This document shows, piece by piece, positions 13,893 to 22,530 of a stretch of DNA of 22,882 bases (positions are counted from its first letter, which is position 1; every line of letters starts with the position of its first letter). A program made the translations under genes and the position numbers. The notes under the pieces were generated by a model that was not told the DNA's origin, did no database searches, and saw only the letters and a program-made list of their open reading frames with translations. The DNA comes from Nitrospirota bacterium (GTDB taxonomy: Bacteria > Nitrospirota > Thermodesulfovibrionia > Thermodesulfovibrionales > JdFR-88), in contig JAJYJB010000042.1 of assembly GCA_021789735.1 (NCBI GenBank), positions 1 through 22,882 of the forward strand, written 5' to 3'.

Positions 13893-14875
13893 TGATGAAT
13901 CCTGTACCAGTCTGCTGTCCACTTTACCCCTTCCTTTAAGGTGATTTTGGGCTCGAAACCTAATTCCCGTCTCGCCCTGTCCGCGTCACAGCACCAGTCC
14001 TTGAACCCCATCTCCCTTATCTTGTCCCTGTTTATTATACCTGAATCCCGCCGCCCTATACCGGAAAATACCGCCGCCATGGGCAGAAGAAACCGCGGCA
14101 GCGGGACCTTGAGCGGCTTCTCCCTTTTGGCCCAAGGCATGGCGCGGGCTATGGCGGCGGCTATCTCCGTGTTCGTATAGATGTTTCCATCGGACAGGAA
14201 ATATATCCCCGCGTTCCTGCTGCCTTTCGCTCCGGGCCGGCCCGCCGCCTCCATTATGGCCCTCACAAGATCCTCAACATAGATAAGCGAATACCGGCCC
14301 TCCCCCCAGTAAAAAAAAAGCCCTTTCTCTATCGTCTTAAAGAAAAGGTAAAAGTCCCGGTCCCCGGGGCCGTAGACCGCCGTGGGCCGCAGTATGGTGA
14401 CCGGAACCTGCCCGGCTATCTCCAAAACCGCCTCTTCTCCCATGAGCTTGCTTTTGCCGTAATGGGAGACGGGATGGGGAGGTATGTCTTCGGTGAGCGG
14501 CGGCATCCCCTCAAGCACGGGACCGGCCGCCGAAAGGCTGCTCAGATATATGAACTTCTTAAGCTCCGGGTTCTCCCTGGCGGCCGCCTGGGCCAGGTTC
14601 CTTGTGCCCCTGGCGTTCACCTCATAGAACTCGCTCTCTATGTGTGTCTTGGTGAGCCCCGCCAGGTGGAAAACACAATCTGCGCCCCGGACCGCTTTTG
14701 CCAGGGAAGCGGGGTCTGAGAGGTCCCCCGTGCACACTTCCACCGGCAGGCCGCTCAGCTTCTGCCGGGCCGGTCCGCTGCGCGCGAGGCAGCGCACCTT
14801 GTGTCCGTTTTCAAGGAGCTTGGGCAGCAAATGGCTCCCGATGAAACCGGTAGCTCCTGTGACCAGGGCGATCAT
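13883..14875 (-). CDS. NAD-dependent epimerase/dehydratase (extended short-chain dehydrogenase)
   Basis: This 330-residue protein has the extended SDR build: nucleotide-binding [11 protein letters not shown] (6-16), GDLSDPASL (50-58), VFHLAG (68-73), [10 protein letters not shown] (110-119) and catalytic Y139-x3-K143 (YGKSK). [15 protein letters not shown] lies in the substrate half. Extended SDRs modify nucleotide sugars, sterols or other lipids. The gene overlaps the start of the serine palmitoyltransferase-like gene. In Caulobacter an SDR of this kind (CerR) acts in ceramide synthesis, so a keto-lipid reductase is a reasonable guess; a hopanoid- or sugar-type epimerase is the main alternative. 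No good ribosome binding site precedes the ATG, and htpX ends 39 bp upstream of it on the same strand. Confidence 0.88.
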   Translation of the reverse strand: MIALVTGATGFIGSHLLPKLLENGHKVRCLARSGPARQKLSGLPVEVCTGDLSDPASLAKAVRGADCVFHLAGLTKTHIESEFYEVNARGTRNLAQAAARENPELKKFIYLSSLSAAGPVLEGMPPLTEDIPPHPVSHYGKSKLMGEEAVLEIAGQVPVTILRPTAVYGPGDRDFYLFFKTIEKGLFFYWGEGRYSLIYVEDLVRAIMEAAGRPGAKGSRNAGIYFLSDGNIYTNTEIAAAIARAMPWAKREKPLKVPLPRFLLPMAAVFSGIGRRDSGIINRDKIREMGFKDWCCDADRARRELGFEPKITLKEGVKWTADWYRIHQWL

Positions 14876-14914
14876 AGGTAAGCTATTTTGATGTATTAAG
14901 GCAAAAGTGTCAAC

Positions 14915-15754
14915 CTAGCGCATGCCCTCGAGCCTCTGTATCCGCTCCTCGATGGGCGGATGCGTGCTGAAGAGCCTTAACAGGCTTTTGCCGCTGAGAG
15001 GGTTCACGATGAACATGTGCGCGGTGGCAGGGTTTGCCCTTGTCATGGGAACCGCTTTGGAAGCGTAATCCAGCTTCCTGAGCGCGCTTGACAGGAACCT
15101 GGGGTTGCCTGCAAGCCGGGCACCGCTGTCGTCGGCGGAATACTCCCTGGAGCGGGAAATGGCCATCTGGATTATCAGGGCGACTATGGGCGCAAGGAAA
15201 AGCATGAGCAAGGCGCCCAGCGGGTTCTCGTCACGCTCCCGCCTGCCGCCGCCCCCGAAGATGAGCGCCCACTGCCCCATCTGGGCCAGGTAGCTTATGG
15301 CCGCCGCGACCGTCGCGGCAACCGAGCTGATGAGGATGTCCCTGTGCTTCACATGCGAGAGCTCATGCCCTATGACGCCGGAGAGCTCTTCCGGGGAAAG
15401 GAGCCTCAATATGCCCTCAGTGGCCGCAACCGCCGCATGCTTGGGGTTTCTGCCCGTGGCAAACGCGTTAGGCTGGTCCTGGGGTATTATGTATACCTTG
15501 GGCATTGGCAGCCCCGCCTTGGTTGAAAGCCTTTTGACGATGCTGTAGAGCTCCGGCGCGGCCGATTCGTCAACCTGCTGTGCCCTGTACATCTTCAGGA
15601 CCAGTTTATCTGAAAACCAGTAGGCGAAAGCATTCATCGCTACGGCAAAGAAAAGGGCGATGGTCATGCCCTGCCGCCCGCCGATCATGCCCCCCACCCA
15701 GAGGAAAAAAAGCGAAAGAGCGACCAGAAGGACCGCGGTCTTAAATCCGTTCAT
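14915..15754 (-). CDS. htpX: HtpX membrane zinc metalloprotease (M48B)
   Basis: This 279-residue protein has two N-terminal helices (about 6-22 and 30-48), then [17 protein letters not shown] (88-104), the zinc motif HELSH (130-134) and the third ligand in SREYSAD (E204), with two more hydrophobic stretches around 140-160 and 180-198. [11 protein letters not shown] at the C-terminus is typical. HtpX degrades misfolded membrane proteins alongside FtsH, facing the cytoplasm. Length and motifs are normal, so the gene looks intact. AAAGGAGG lies 13 nt before the ATG, a long spacing. A hairpin with a T run lies immediately before this site (15776-15813), which may influence its expression. Confidence 0.96.
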   Translation of the reverse strand: MNGFKTAVLLVALSLFFLWVGGMIGGRQGMTIALFFAVAMNAFAYWFSDKLVLKMYRAQQVDESAAPELYSIVKRLSTKAGLPMPKVYIIPQDQPNAFATGRNPKHAAVAATEGILRLLSPEELSGVIGHELSHVKHRDILISSVAATVAAAISYLAQMGQWALIFGGGGRRERDENPLGALLMLFLAPIVALIIQMAISRSREYSADDSGARLAGNPRFLSSALRKLDYASKAVPMTRANPATAHMFIVNPLSGKSLLRLFSTHPPIEERIQRLEGMR

Positions 15755-15775
15755 TTTTTCTGGGAAACCTCCTTT

Positions 15776-15813
15776 GAAAAAAAAACGGCAGCAAACGGTT
15801 TTTGTCCGCTTGC
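15776..15813 (-). terminator. Hairpin plus T run between the receiver gene and htpX
   Basis: On the minus strand GCAAGCGG (15806-15813) pairs with CCGTTTGC (15791-15798, one G-U), followed after 5 nt by nine T (15777-15785). It ends one base before the htpX ribosome binding site. It can terminate the receiver transcript. A TATAAT at 15894-15899 on the same strand might be a separate htpX promoter, in which case the hairpin would lie in the htpX leader. Confidence 0.55.
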
Positions 15814-15905
15814 CCCGCCTTTAAAAACAATCCTTAATTTTTAAAGACCCGGAACCGGAAAATGAAAGAACAAAAACCTATTTTCCCGCTCTAATTATAG
15901 AATAC

Positions 15906-16286
15906 TTAAGAATGGGGGTTGTTTTCAACACCTTCGGCAAGGATGTCTTCCAGTTCTTCGAGCTTGAAGGGTTTTCTGAGGACCTTTATCCCGCCGTTTT
16001 GATAGTTTTCCACCATTTCGGAGGTTATGTAAGCGGAGCAGACTATGATCCGGGGAGACTTCCTGTTTTTCCCGTTGGTTATTTCACTCACCCTCTCTAT
16101 CAGGGTTGAGCCATTTTCCTCAGGCATCCTGAGGTCGGTGAACATCAGGTCAAAGTCCGAGGAGCTCAGGGCCTCGATGGCCTCCGCGCCGTTGGAAACA
16201 GACACGATGTCGTGCCCACGGCGGGCCAGCGCCCTCTCTAAAAACCAGCGGACAAGCTGTTCGTCATCTACTATAAGTATCTTCAT
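15906..16286 (-). CDS. Single-domain response regulator (CheY-like receiver)
   Basis: From ATG 16284-16286 (GGAAAG just upstream) the product has 126 residues; a TTG four codons earlier is a less likely start. It is a complete receiver: acidic pair D7-D8 (ILIVDDEQ), phospho-acceptor D51 (MFTDLRMPEENG), S/A switch region IVCSAY (81-86) and K105 (VLRKPF). There is no DNA-binding or enzymatic output domain. It lies just past the terminator of the kinase/NtrC operon, so it may be a second target of that kinase, but it appears to be transcribed separately. Confidence 0.92.
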   Translation of the reverse strand: MKILIVDDEQLVRWFLERALARRGHDIVSVSNGAEAIEALSSSDFDLMFTDLRMPEENGSTLIERVSEITNGKNRKSPRIIVCSAYITSEMVENYQNGGIKVLRKPFKLEELEDILAEGVENNPHS

Positions 16287-16383
16287 AGCGCTTTCCAAAG
16301 ACCATATCTTGCAAAAAACATGCTATATTTACGCCGCCTGGATCCTGTCTGGGAATAAACTGAACAAAAAAACCGAATTAAAT

Positions 16384-16417
16384 CAAAAAAAACAAAAACC
16401 CCTGGCCAGCTGAAGGG
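16384..16417 (-). terminator. Intrinsic terminator after the NtrC-family gene
   Basis: On the minus strand CCCTT (16413-16417) pairs with AGGGG (16399-16403) around a 9-nt loop, followed by T5-G-T8. It lies about 30 bp after the stop of the NtrC-type regulator and would end the resB-ccsA-kinase-regulator transcript. Confidence 0.65.
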
Positions 16418-16445
16418 ACTGTTTTAAGATAAAAACAAAGAACGC

Positions 16446-17831
16446 TCACTCCTTGTCGGGCAGAAAACCGAACTTCTGCATCCTGTAGCGCAGGGCGTCC
16501 CTGGTAAGGTTCAGAAGCTTCGCTGCCTTGGTCTGGTTGCCCCTGGTAGTGTCCAGGGCCTGCCTTATCAGCTCCTTTTCGACCTTTTCAATATCTATGC
16601 CCCCCGAAGGGAGCTTCACATCAGCGTCGATCTTGTCGTTGTGGCCGCCGTTTTCGCTGCATACCTCTATGGGGAGGTGCTCGGGCAGGATAAACTCCTC
16701 GTTTTCCAGTATCATTGCCCGCTCTATCACGTTTTTGAGCTCCCTGATGTTGCCCGGCCAATGGTATTTGAGGAAAAGACCCTCGGTCTCCCTGGAGAGA
16801 CCTTTGACATTCTTTCTGAACTCGCCGTTGAAGGCGGCTATGAAATGTTTAGCCAGCAGCAGGATGTCCTCCGCGCGCTCCCTGAGCGGCGGCAGGTGGA
16901 TAGGGACCACTTTCAGCCTGTAATAGAGGTCCTCCCGGAAGTTGCCCTTCTTGACCTCCTCGCCCAGCGTCTTGTTGGTGGCCGCTATGATGCGCAGGTC
17001 CACGTCTACGTCCTTGATGCCGCCCACGCGCTTGAAGGACTTGTTCTCAAGCACCTTGAGGAGCTTGGCCTGCGTGCTCAGCTTCATGTCCGCTATCTCG
17101 TCCAGGTAGATGGTCCCGCTGTCGGCAAGCTCGAAAAGGCCTTTCTTCATGGCCCTGGCGTCAGTGAAGGCGCCCTTCTCATATCCGAAAAGCTCGCTTT
17201 CTATCAGGTTTTCAGGAAGGGCGGTGCAGTTTATCTCTATGAAGGGCTTTTCCATCCGGGAGCTCTGGTAATGTATGACCTTGGCCGCCAGGTCCTTGCC
17301 CGAGCCGCTTTCCCCCTGCATGAGCACGGTTGTCGCGTCGCTCCTGGAGACCTTCTCTATGAGGGAGAAAACCTTTTTTATGGCCGGCGACTGCCCGATG
17401 ATGCTGTCATATCCGTAGCGCGAGGAAAGCTGGGAGCGGAACTTGGACACTTCCTTCCGCAAAAAGCACGTCTCAAGAGACTTGTTTATTGTTATCTTGA
17501 GCTTGTCCATGTTGAAGGGCTTCTCGATGAAATCGTGGGCCCCCAGCTTTATGGTCTTTACCGCGGTCTGCACGTCTCCGAAGGCGGTTATCATGATGAC
17601 GATGGCGTCTTTATTTACTTCCTTGATCCCTTCGAGCACGGTTATTCCCGATATGTCCGGCAGGTGGATGTCCAGGAGGGTTATATCAGGGGATTCCTCC
17701 CTGAAAGCCGTGAGGCCGTCCATGCCCCGTTCCGCCACGACCACCTGGAAGCCGTCTTTGGAAAGGTTTTGCTCCAGGGACCATCTAAGGAGCTTTTCGT
17801 CATCTATGACAAGGATTTTGGTTTTAGCCAT
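16446..17831 (-). CDS. NtrC-family sigma-54-dependent response regulator
   Basis: This 461-residue protein has three domains. The receiver (1-120) has D10, D11, phospho-acceptor D54 and K104. The AAA+ sigma-54 activation domain (about 143-370) has Walker A GESGSGKD (173-180), the sigma-54-contact loop GAFTDA (220-225), Walker B GTIYLDEIAD and FREDLYYRL. A Fis-type helix-turn-helix ends the protein (GNQTKAAKLLNLTRDALRYRM). When phosphorylated such proteins hydrolyse ATP to open sigma-54 promoters. The gene overlaps the histidine kinase gene by 8 bp, so the two are a cognate pair. No convincing sigma-54 promoter (GG-N10-GC with flanking consensus) was found nearby, so its targets are probably elsewhere. 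Confidence 0.95.
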   Translation of the reverse strand: MAKTKILVIDDEKLLRWSLEQNLSKDGFQVVVAERGMDGLTAFREESPDITLLDIHLPDISGITVLEGIKEVNKDAIVIMITAFGDVQTAVKTIKLGAHDFIEKPFNMDKLKITINKSLETCFLRKEVSKFRSQLSSRYGYDSIIGQSPAIKKVFSLIEKVSRSDATTVLMQGESGSGKDLAAKVIHYQSSRMEKPFIEINCTALPENLIESELFGYEKGAFTDARAMKKGLFELADSGTIYLDEIADMKLSTQAKLLKVLENKSFKRVGGIKDVDVDLRIIAATNKTLGEEVKKGNFREDLYYRLKVVPIHLPPLRERAEDILLLAKHFIAAFNGEFRKNVKGLSRETEGLFLKYHWPGNIRELKNVIERAMILENEEFILPEHLPIEVCSENGGHNDKIDADVKLPSGGIDIEKVEKELIRQALDTTRGNQTKAAKLLNLTRDALRYRMQKFGFLPDKE

Positions 17832-19329
17832 CTTTTTGAGTACTTGTCCGACTTTGGATTATAACATGAAAGGTGCTGCCCAGGCCCGGCCTGCTTTCCA
17901 CCTCGATGAGGCCGCCATGCTGCTCCACTATGTTTTTGCTTATGGCAAGCCCCAGCCCGGAGCCTGAATGCTTGGTGGTAAAAAAGGGCCTGAACATGTT
18001 TTTAAGGTCCTCCGAAGGTATCCCCATGCCGGTATCGGAGATCGTGACCCTTACGGGGGCCTCGCCGCCGGCCCCGTCCCTCTTCACGCTGACCCCGATC
18101 GTCCCGCCGCTTGGCATAAGTCTGAGCGAGTTTTGCATGATGCTGAAAAAGACCTGCTGCATCTGCTCCGGGTCCGCCTCTGTGATGACCTCCTCGCCCG
18201 GCTCCGGCATCCTTATCTGCACGCCTTGCGCCTCCGCCTGCCTGGCAAGAAGGCCCCTTGCCCTTTCCACCACGGAGATCATGTCCACTTTGACGGGCCG
18301 CAGCACAGGCGGCCTGGCATACGCGAGCAGGCCCCTTACGGACTGGTCCAGACGGTCTATCTCCCTCAGGATATCCTGCATTATCTCTTTCCTGGGGTCG
18401 CCAGCCGGAATGTCTTCGGCGAAGACCTGTATGGCCCCGCTTATGCCAGCCAGGGGGTTTTTTATCTCATGGGCCACGGCGGCCGCCAGTTCGCCCAGCG
18501 AAGCCATCTTCTCCATCTTCGACATGGCCTCCAGATGGCGCCCCTCGAGGGCGGCCTTCATCTTCCTGACCTGTCCGAACGCCTGGTCCAGGTCCGAGCA
18601 GGCCCGGCCCAGCTCGTCGTCTCTTTCCGCCCTGAAGGTGATCTCGAAATTGCCCCTGGCGGCCTTTTTCGCGCTCTCCCTGAGGCCCCTGACCGGGCCC
18701 TCCACAAGGCGCGAATACAGGAAAACCAGGGGCACAAAGGCAAGCATGAAGGCGGCGCCGAAGGAAAGGAGCGTCTCTTTCCGGAGCTCGGCCATCTTCC
18801 GCTTCGGGCCGCGGTTTAAAAGCTCGACATTGAGGACGGCAAGGGTGTCCTGGGCCGTCCCGTGGCAACTCTGGCAAGGCTTGTCGTTGTAGATGGGGAT
18901 GTACATGTCAACCGGCATTCCGTCTCCGTTACGGACGACCTTTGTTTCCAGCGGAAGGCCTTTGACGATGAAATTTTTTTTATTTTCGGAGGCCGTCGTG
19001 GAACATATGACCTTCCCGGCCGGGGATATGAGGCGCATGGCCTTCAGGTCCCGGGTAATGCCGCCGGTTATGAACCGGCCAAGCTGCTTTTCCTGGCCGC
19101 CCAGCATCAGGCTTACGATGCTGTCCCTGGCCATCTCGGTAATGATGGAGAGCCTGGCTGAGGTTTCCCTTGCTATGCTTTTCCTGCGGGACCTGTAATA
19201 GGCGATATGCAACAGGCCCAGCACGGCCGCCAGGAGGGCGGCCGACGCCAGCAGGAAATACCTGGCCCTCAGCCTGTGGTGTACGGGCAGGGCGCGGGAG
19301 GCAGGGCTGCCTGCCCTACCGGCTCCCAT
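17824..19329 (-). CDS. Membrane histidine kinase with periplasmic c-type haem motif
   Basis: This 501-residue sensor kinase has TM helix 1 (about 23-43), a periplasmic domain (44-186), TM helix 2 (187-207), a HAMP-like linker (208-260) and an NtrB/AtoS-type kinase core: HEIKNPL (287-293, H287), N400, DTGMGI (432-437), GSGLGL (456-461). The periplasmic domain contains CQSCH (152-156), the covalent haem c attachment motif, in a context ([20 protein letters not shown]) resembling haem-carrying periplasmic sensor domains such as those of Geobacter chemotaxis receptors. It would sense redox state, a gas ligand or haem supply. It overlaps ccsA by 14 bp and the NtrC-type gene by 8 bp. No normal ribosome binding site precedes the ATG, so translation may be coupled to ccsA. 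Confidence 0.92.
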   Translation of the reverse strand: MGAGRAGSPASRALPVHHRLRARYFLLASAALLAAVLGLLHIAYYRSRRKSIARETSARLSIITEMARDSIVSLMLGGQEKQLGRFITGGITRDLKAMRLISPAGKVICSTTASENKKNFIVKGLPLETKVVRNGDGMPVDMYIPIYNDKPCQSCHGTAQDTLAVLNVELLNRGPKRKMAELRKETLLSFGAAFMLAFVPLVFLYSRLVEGPVRGLRESAKKAARGNFEITFRAERDDELGRACSDLDQAFGQVRKMKAALEGRHLEAMSKMEKMASLGELAAAVAHEIKNPLAGISGAIQVFAEDIPAGDPRKEIMQDILREIDRLDQSVRGLLAYARPPVLRPVKVDMISVVERARGLLARQAEAQGVQIRMPEPGEEVITEADPEQMQQVFFSIMQNSLRLMPSGGTIGVSVKRDGAGGEAPVRVTISDTGMGIPSEDLKNMFRPFFTTKHSGSGLGLAISKNIVEQHGGLIEVESRPGLGSTFHVIIQSRTSTQKDG

Positions 19330-20398
19330 AGGAGTGGAGCCCGCTTAAAAGCAGGTTGACCCCCAGGTATGTAAATATGACCGCTACAAATCCCACCGTG
19401 GCCACCATGGCGATCTTGCGCCCCTTCCAGCCCCTCAGGAAGCGCGCGTGCAGGTAAAAGGCATAGATGAACCAGGTTATCAGGGACCATGTCTCCTTAG
19501 GGTCCCAGCTCCAGTAAACGCCCCATGCCTGGTTGGCCCAGATGGCGCCGAATATGAGGCCCCCGAGAGTGAATATGGGAAAGCCCACCGCAACGCTCTT
19601 GTAAGTTATCTCATCGAGGGTGGCGGCCTGCATGTTGAACCCCGTTATTACCTTCTTCAGGATATAGCCGAACCTCCATACAATGAAAACGAGCGCGGCC
19701 GTCGCCGCGTAGCTTAGCACCTGGACGGCCGGAGAACTGCTCTCATAAGTGCTTTTGAAAAGGAAGTCCCGCACGAAGGTCTCGGACTTCATTGCCGAAC
19801 TGAACCTTATATAGTCCAGGCCCATGGCAAGAAGCACCGACGCAAAGATCCCAAGCATCACCGTCCAGAATATGTAGGCCCCCTCCCTACGGTCCTCGGT
19901 GGTCACGATGAGGTACATGAGGCCCGTGCTGAAGGAAAGGGCAAAGGCCGAATAGGAGATGAAGCTCAGCGTCACGTGCGCCAGGAGCCAGTTGCTCTGG
20001 AGCGCCGGGACAAGGGGCTCTATCTGCGTGGACATGCCGGACAGGTTTATGAAAAGCAGCGCCACCGCTGCCACCGGCGTCACGAATGCGCCAAACGACC
20101 GGTTCTTGTAACGGAACTCCATTATCAGGTACCCGAGCATCAGGCACCATACGAAAAATATAATCGATTCAAACAGGTTCGTAATGGGGATGGAGCGCAG
20201 TATGCCCATCCCGGAGAGAAGGTAAAATTCCCTCCACCTGAGGATTATGGCCAGGGTCTGGGAGGCAAAGCCGAAGACCGCGAGCCCCGTGGCCGTTACT
20301 CCTACGGCTTTTTTCCTCCAGGCGAAGTGGACGACATAGACCACCATCGCCAATATGTATGCCATTTCGGAAAGGCCGAAAAAACGCGAGCTTTCCAT
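19316..20398 (-). CDS. ccsA: Cytochrome c maturation protein CcsA/ResC (System II, WWD haem-handling family)
   Basis: This 360-residue polytopic protein has about eight hydrophobic helices and the WWD-type motif [19 protein letters not shown] (287-305). Conserved-looking histidines are in [13 protein letters not shown] (H141) and FYLHAR (H317). With ResB, CcsA carries haem across the membrane and ligates it to CxxCH motifs of apocytochromes. Some databases call this bacterial form CcsB. AAAAGGAGGT upstream overlaps the resB stop, and the intergenic gap is 5 nt. A loop around 196-225 appears rather long. The haem-motif kinase is encoded next, overlapping its last codons. Confidence 0.95.
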   Translation of the reverse strand: MESSRFFGLSEMAYILAMVVYVVHFAWRKKAVGVTATGLAVFGFASQTLAIILRWREFYLLSGMGILRSIPITNLFESIIFFVWCLMLGYLIMEFRYKNRSFGAFVTPVAAVALLFINLSGMSTQIEPLVPALQSNWLLAHVTLSFISYSAFALSFSTGLMYLIVTTEDRREGAYIFWTVMLGIFASVLLAMGLDYIRFSSAMKSETFVRDFLFKSTYESSSPAVQVLSYAATAALVFIVWRFGYILKKVITGFNMQAATLDEITYKSVAVGFPIFTLGGLIFGAIWANQAWGVYWSWDPKETWSLITWFIYAFYLHARFLRGWKGRKIAMVATVGFVAVIFTYLGVNLLLSGLHSYGSR

Positions 20399-20403
20399 GA
20401 AAA

Positions 20404-21963
20404 CTAATTACCTCCTTTTAAATGCGTGACCAGTTTTTCAATCTCTCTTTCGAAGGCATGCCTGTTTTTGGGGCAGGTCGCCGCAACGGTGAACAGCGTG
20501 CCTTTCTTGTCCGGGGCCAGCCGGACCCATATCTTCTTGTGGCTCATAAAGAAGGCCACGTAAAGGCCAAGGGCAAGCAGGATGCAGCCCACGTAAACGA
20601 CCCATACGCCCGGGTCTTTCCTTACCTGAAGGCCGGTGGCCTGCACGCCCCAGAAATCGGTCAGGCCTATGCTGCTGCCGTCCGGCAGGCTCCAGGTCTC
20701 CGGGTATCTCTGGACGATCCACTTTGAGCCCTGCGCCCCGTCCGGCCCGGAAATGTCAACCTTGACGGCGGGATTGGTCATCAACTGCGAATACGTCTCG
20801 GCATGCCCCTGATCGTCAAAGGCCAGGGCCGGGTTGAACTTGACCAGCTTTACCGTTTCCTTCGTGCCAGGTATGCCGAAGCTCTGCCCCACCTTCTTTT
20901 TCAGCGTCTCGGTCTGCCCGTCCGGCGCCCTCACACCCAGTATCGCGACCCCGTTTGAAAGGTCGTGCCTGAGCCTGAAGCTGGACTGGTAGAACATTAT
21001 CCCCTTGTATTTGAGCGGGTGGTTGAGCTCTATCCATTTGGTTACGACCGGCCTGCCGTCGTCCAAAACGGTAATCAGGCTCCTGTACGCCTTTGGCATA
21101 TCGGTCTGCCCGTAAAATTTAACCTGGAACTGCTGGCAAAGCACCTGAAAGGGAAGGGGGATGATGCCCACGGACCTCAGGTCCTTTTCATAATCGGGGA
21201 GGCTTTCATTGAGCGCCTGGGCGGCCTTCTGAAGGTCGCCGTTCTCGGAATAAAGAGCCCCCATCAGGCCCGCCCTTTTGGCGACCTGGCCCGGGTCCGA
21301 CATATCCATGTTGTTTGAGTAGACGATGTTCGCGGTGTAGCCCTCGGGCAGGTCCACATATCCCCTGAACCCGAAGAAGACGCCAAGCAGGGCGCCAAGA
21401 AGTATCACGAGAATGCTTATATGGGCCACATAGACGCCGGAACGGCTCCAGGCATGCTTCTGCGCAAACAGCTGCACCGGCCCGTCGGCCTCCTTTTCCG
21501 ATTTCGCGGCAAAACCGATGGACTTCATCGCCGCGGCGGCCTTCTCCAGCCATGAATCGGGGTTGCCCGGCGAAACGAACTCATCCTTAATGGGCATCCG
21601 CTTCATCTGGTCATGGGCTAGCGGCTTTACGGGGGCACGCATGATGCGCCAGATGGCCGGGAACCGGTCTATGGAGCAGACAAGCAGATTGACCGCAAAG
21701 AGCGACAGCAGGGTCAAAAACCACCAGGAGCGGTACATGTTCATGAACCCGAGCGCGTACAGCACCTTGTACGCCGACGGCGCCAGCCCCTGCCCCACCA
21801 GGCTTGAAAGCACCTTTATGTTATCCGAGTAGGATGCCTGCTGCTCTATTACTGTGCCTACTATGGATGTGAGAGCTACCAGCGCGAATATTACGATGGC
21901 GAGTTTTATGGAGGAAAGAAAAGACCAGACTTTGTCCAAAAAGCTCCTCATTTTGTCAGACAA
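20404..21963 (-). CDS. resB: Cytochrome c maturation protein ResB (System II)
   Basis: This 519-residue membrane protein has the ResB layout. Three N-terminal helices (about 20-38, 79-97 and 178-198; the last begins [13 protein letters not shown]) are followed by a large periplasmic domain and a final helix (about 452-473) before a short cytoplasmic tail. [20 protein letters not shown] and the helix-2 stretch [20 protein letters not shown] are family hallmarks. ResB forms the haem export/ligation complex with CcsA. The frame can begin at TTG 21961-21963 or ATG 21949-21951. AAAGGAG is 3 nt from the TTG and about 15 nt from the ATG, so the start is unsettled. It is the first gene of the resB-ccsA-kinase-regulator unit. 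Confidence 0.94.
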   Translation of the reverse strand: MSDKMRSFLDKVWSFLSSIKLAIVIFALVALTSIVGTVIEQQASYSDNIKVLSSLVGQGLAPSAYKVLYALGFMNMYRSWWFLTLLSLFAVNLLVCSIDRFPAIWRIMRAPVKPLAHDQMKRMPIKDEFVSPGNPDSWLEKAAAAMKSIGFAAKSEKEADGPVQLFAQKHAWSRSGVYVAHISILVILLGALLGVFFGFRGYVDLPEGYTANIVYSNNMDMSDPGQVAKRAGLMGALYSENGDLQKAAQALNESLPDYEKDLRSVGIIPLPFQVLCQQFQVKFYGQTDMPKAYRSLITVLDDGRPVVTKWIELNHPLKYKGIMFYQSSFRLRHDLSNGVAILGVRAPDGQTETLKKKVGQSFGIPGTKETVKLVKFNPALAFDDQGHAETYSQLMTNPAVKVDISGPDGAQGSKWIVQRYPETWSLPDGSSIGLTDFWGVQATGLQVRKDPGVWVVYVGCILLALGLYVAFFMSHKKIWVRLAPDKKGTLFTVAATCPKNRHAFEREIEKLVTHLKGGN

Positions 21964-22047
21964 AAACTCCTTTCAAGGGAAGGTCCCCCCTAAACAGGAG
22001 GCATAATACTCTTCTTTTTTCTTTGCAGAGCATACATTTACGTCCAT

Positions 22048-22515
22048 TCATGATAATATTTTTAACTCCGAAATAGCAATCAATCCCTTCTTCCCTTTTT
22101 TCCTTATCAGGGGCACCGGCCTGTCGCGCTCCGCGTCCACTATGCAGAGAAAACCGAAGGGCTCCCCGTAAGGGTTGGACAGGCGGTGGGGCTCCATCGC
22201 CCCTATGTAGACCACGTCCAGATATTCAAGCGCGCGCGTGCGCCCGCCAAGCTTCACCCTTCCGCGCCCTTTCACGACCACCACCACATGCTCATGCCGG
22301 TGCATCTCAAGGCTCGTATACCCTCCGGGTGAAACCTCAAAGTACCTTAAATGGAATTTCGTCTGCTCGCCCGAAAGGCCCGCCACCAGGGGATGCCTTG
22401 CCACCTGGGCCCAGCCGCCCTCTCCGGCGTCCTCCTTGTAAACCGTGGGTTTTATCCCCTTCCACGAGCAATCGCCCCTGTGCTTGTAGACCCTGCTTTT
22501 TGCCTTTGTCTCCAT
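22048..22515 (-). CDS. Cupin-domain protein
   Basis: This 155-residue protein carries one cupin domain. Motif 1 is in LEMHRHEHVVVVVKGRGRV (69-87; H72, H74 or H76 as metal ligands with E75), and motif 2 around DVVYIGAMEPHRLSNP (100-115; H110). Residues 1-50 are a basic N-terminal extension. Small cupins of this type bind a divalent metal and include isomerases, dioxygenases and sugar-binding proteins, so no reaction can be assigned. It ends 84 bp before the resB start, in a gap with a possible -10 (TATTAT, minus strand, 22003-22008). It follows the alcohol dehydrogenase gene by about 15 bp, so the two may be co-transcribed. Confidence 0.88.
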   Translation of the reverse strand: METKAKSRVYKHRGDCSWKGIKPTVYKEDAGEGGWAQVARHPLVAGLSGEQTKFHLRYFEVSPGGYTSLEMHRHEHVVVVVKGRGRVKLGGRTRALEYLDVVYIGAMEPHRLSNPYGEPFGFLCIVDAERDRPVPLIRKKGKKGLIAISELKILS

Positions 22516-22530
22516 TAAAAAGCTCTCCTT

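Noticed and set aside
16641..17864. 407-codon plus-strand frame
   Set aside because: It mirrors the NtrC-family gene codon for codon; the sense frame has all the AAA+ motifs.
19297..19325. GGCAGG/CCTGCC inverted repeat at the ccsA-kinase junction
   Set aside because: It lies within overlapping coding sequence in GC-rich DNA, with a short stem and no T tract; probably incidental.
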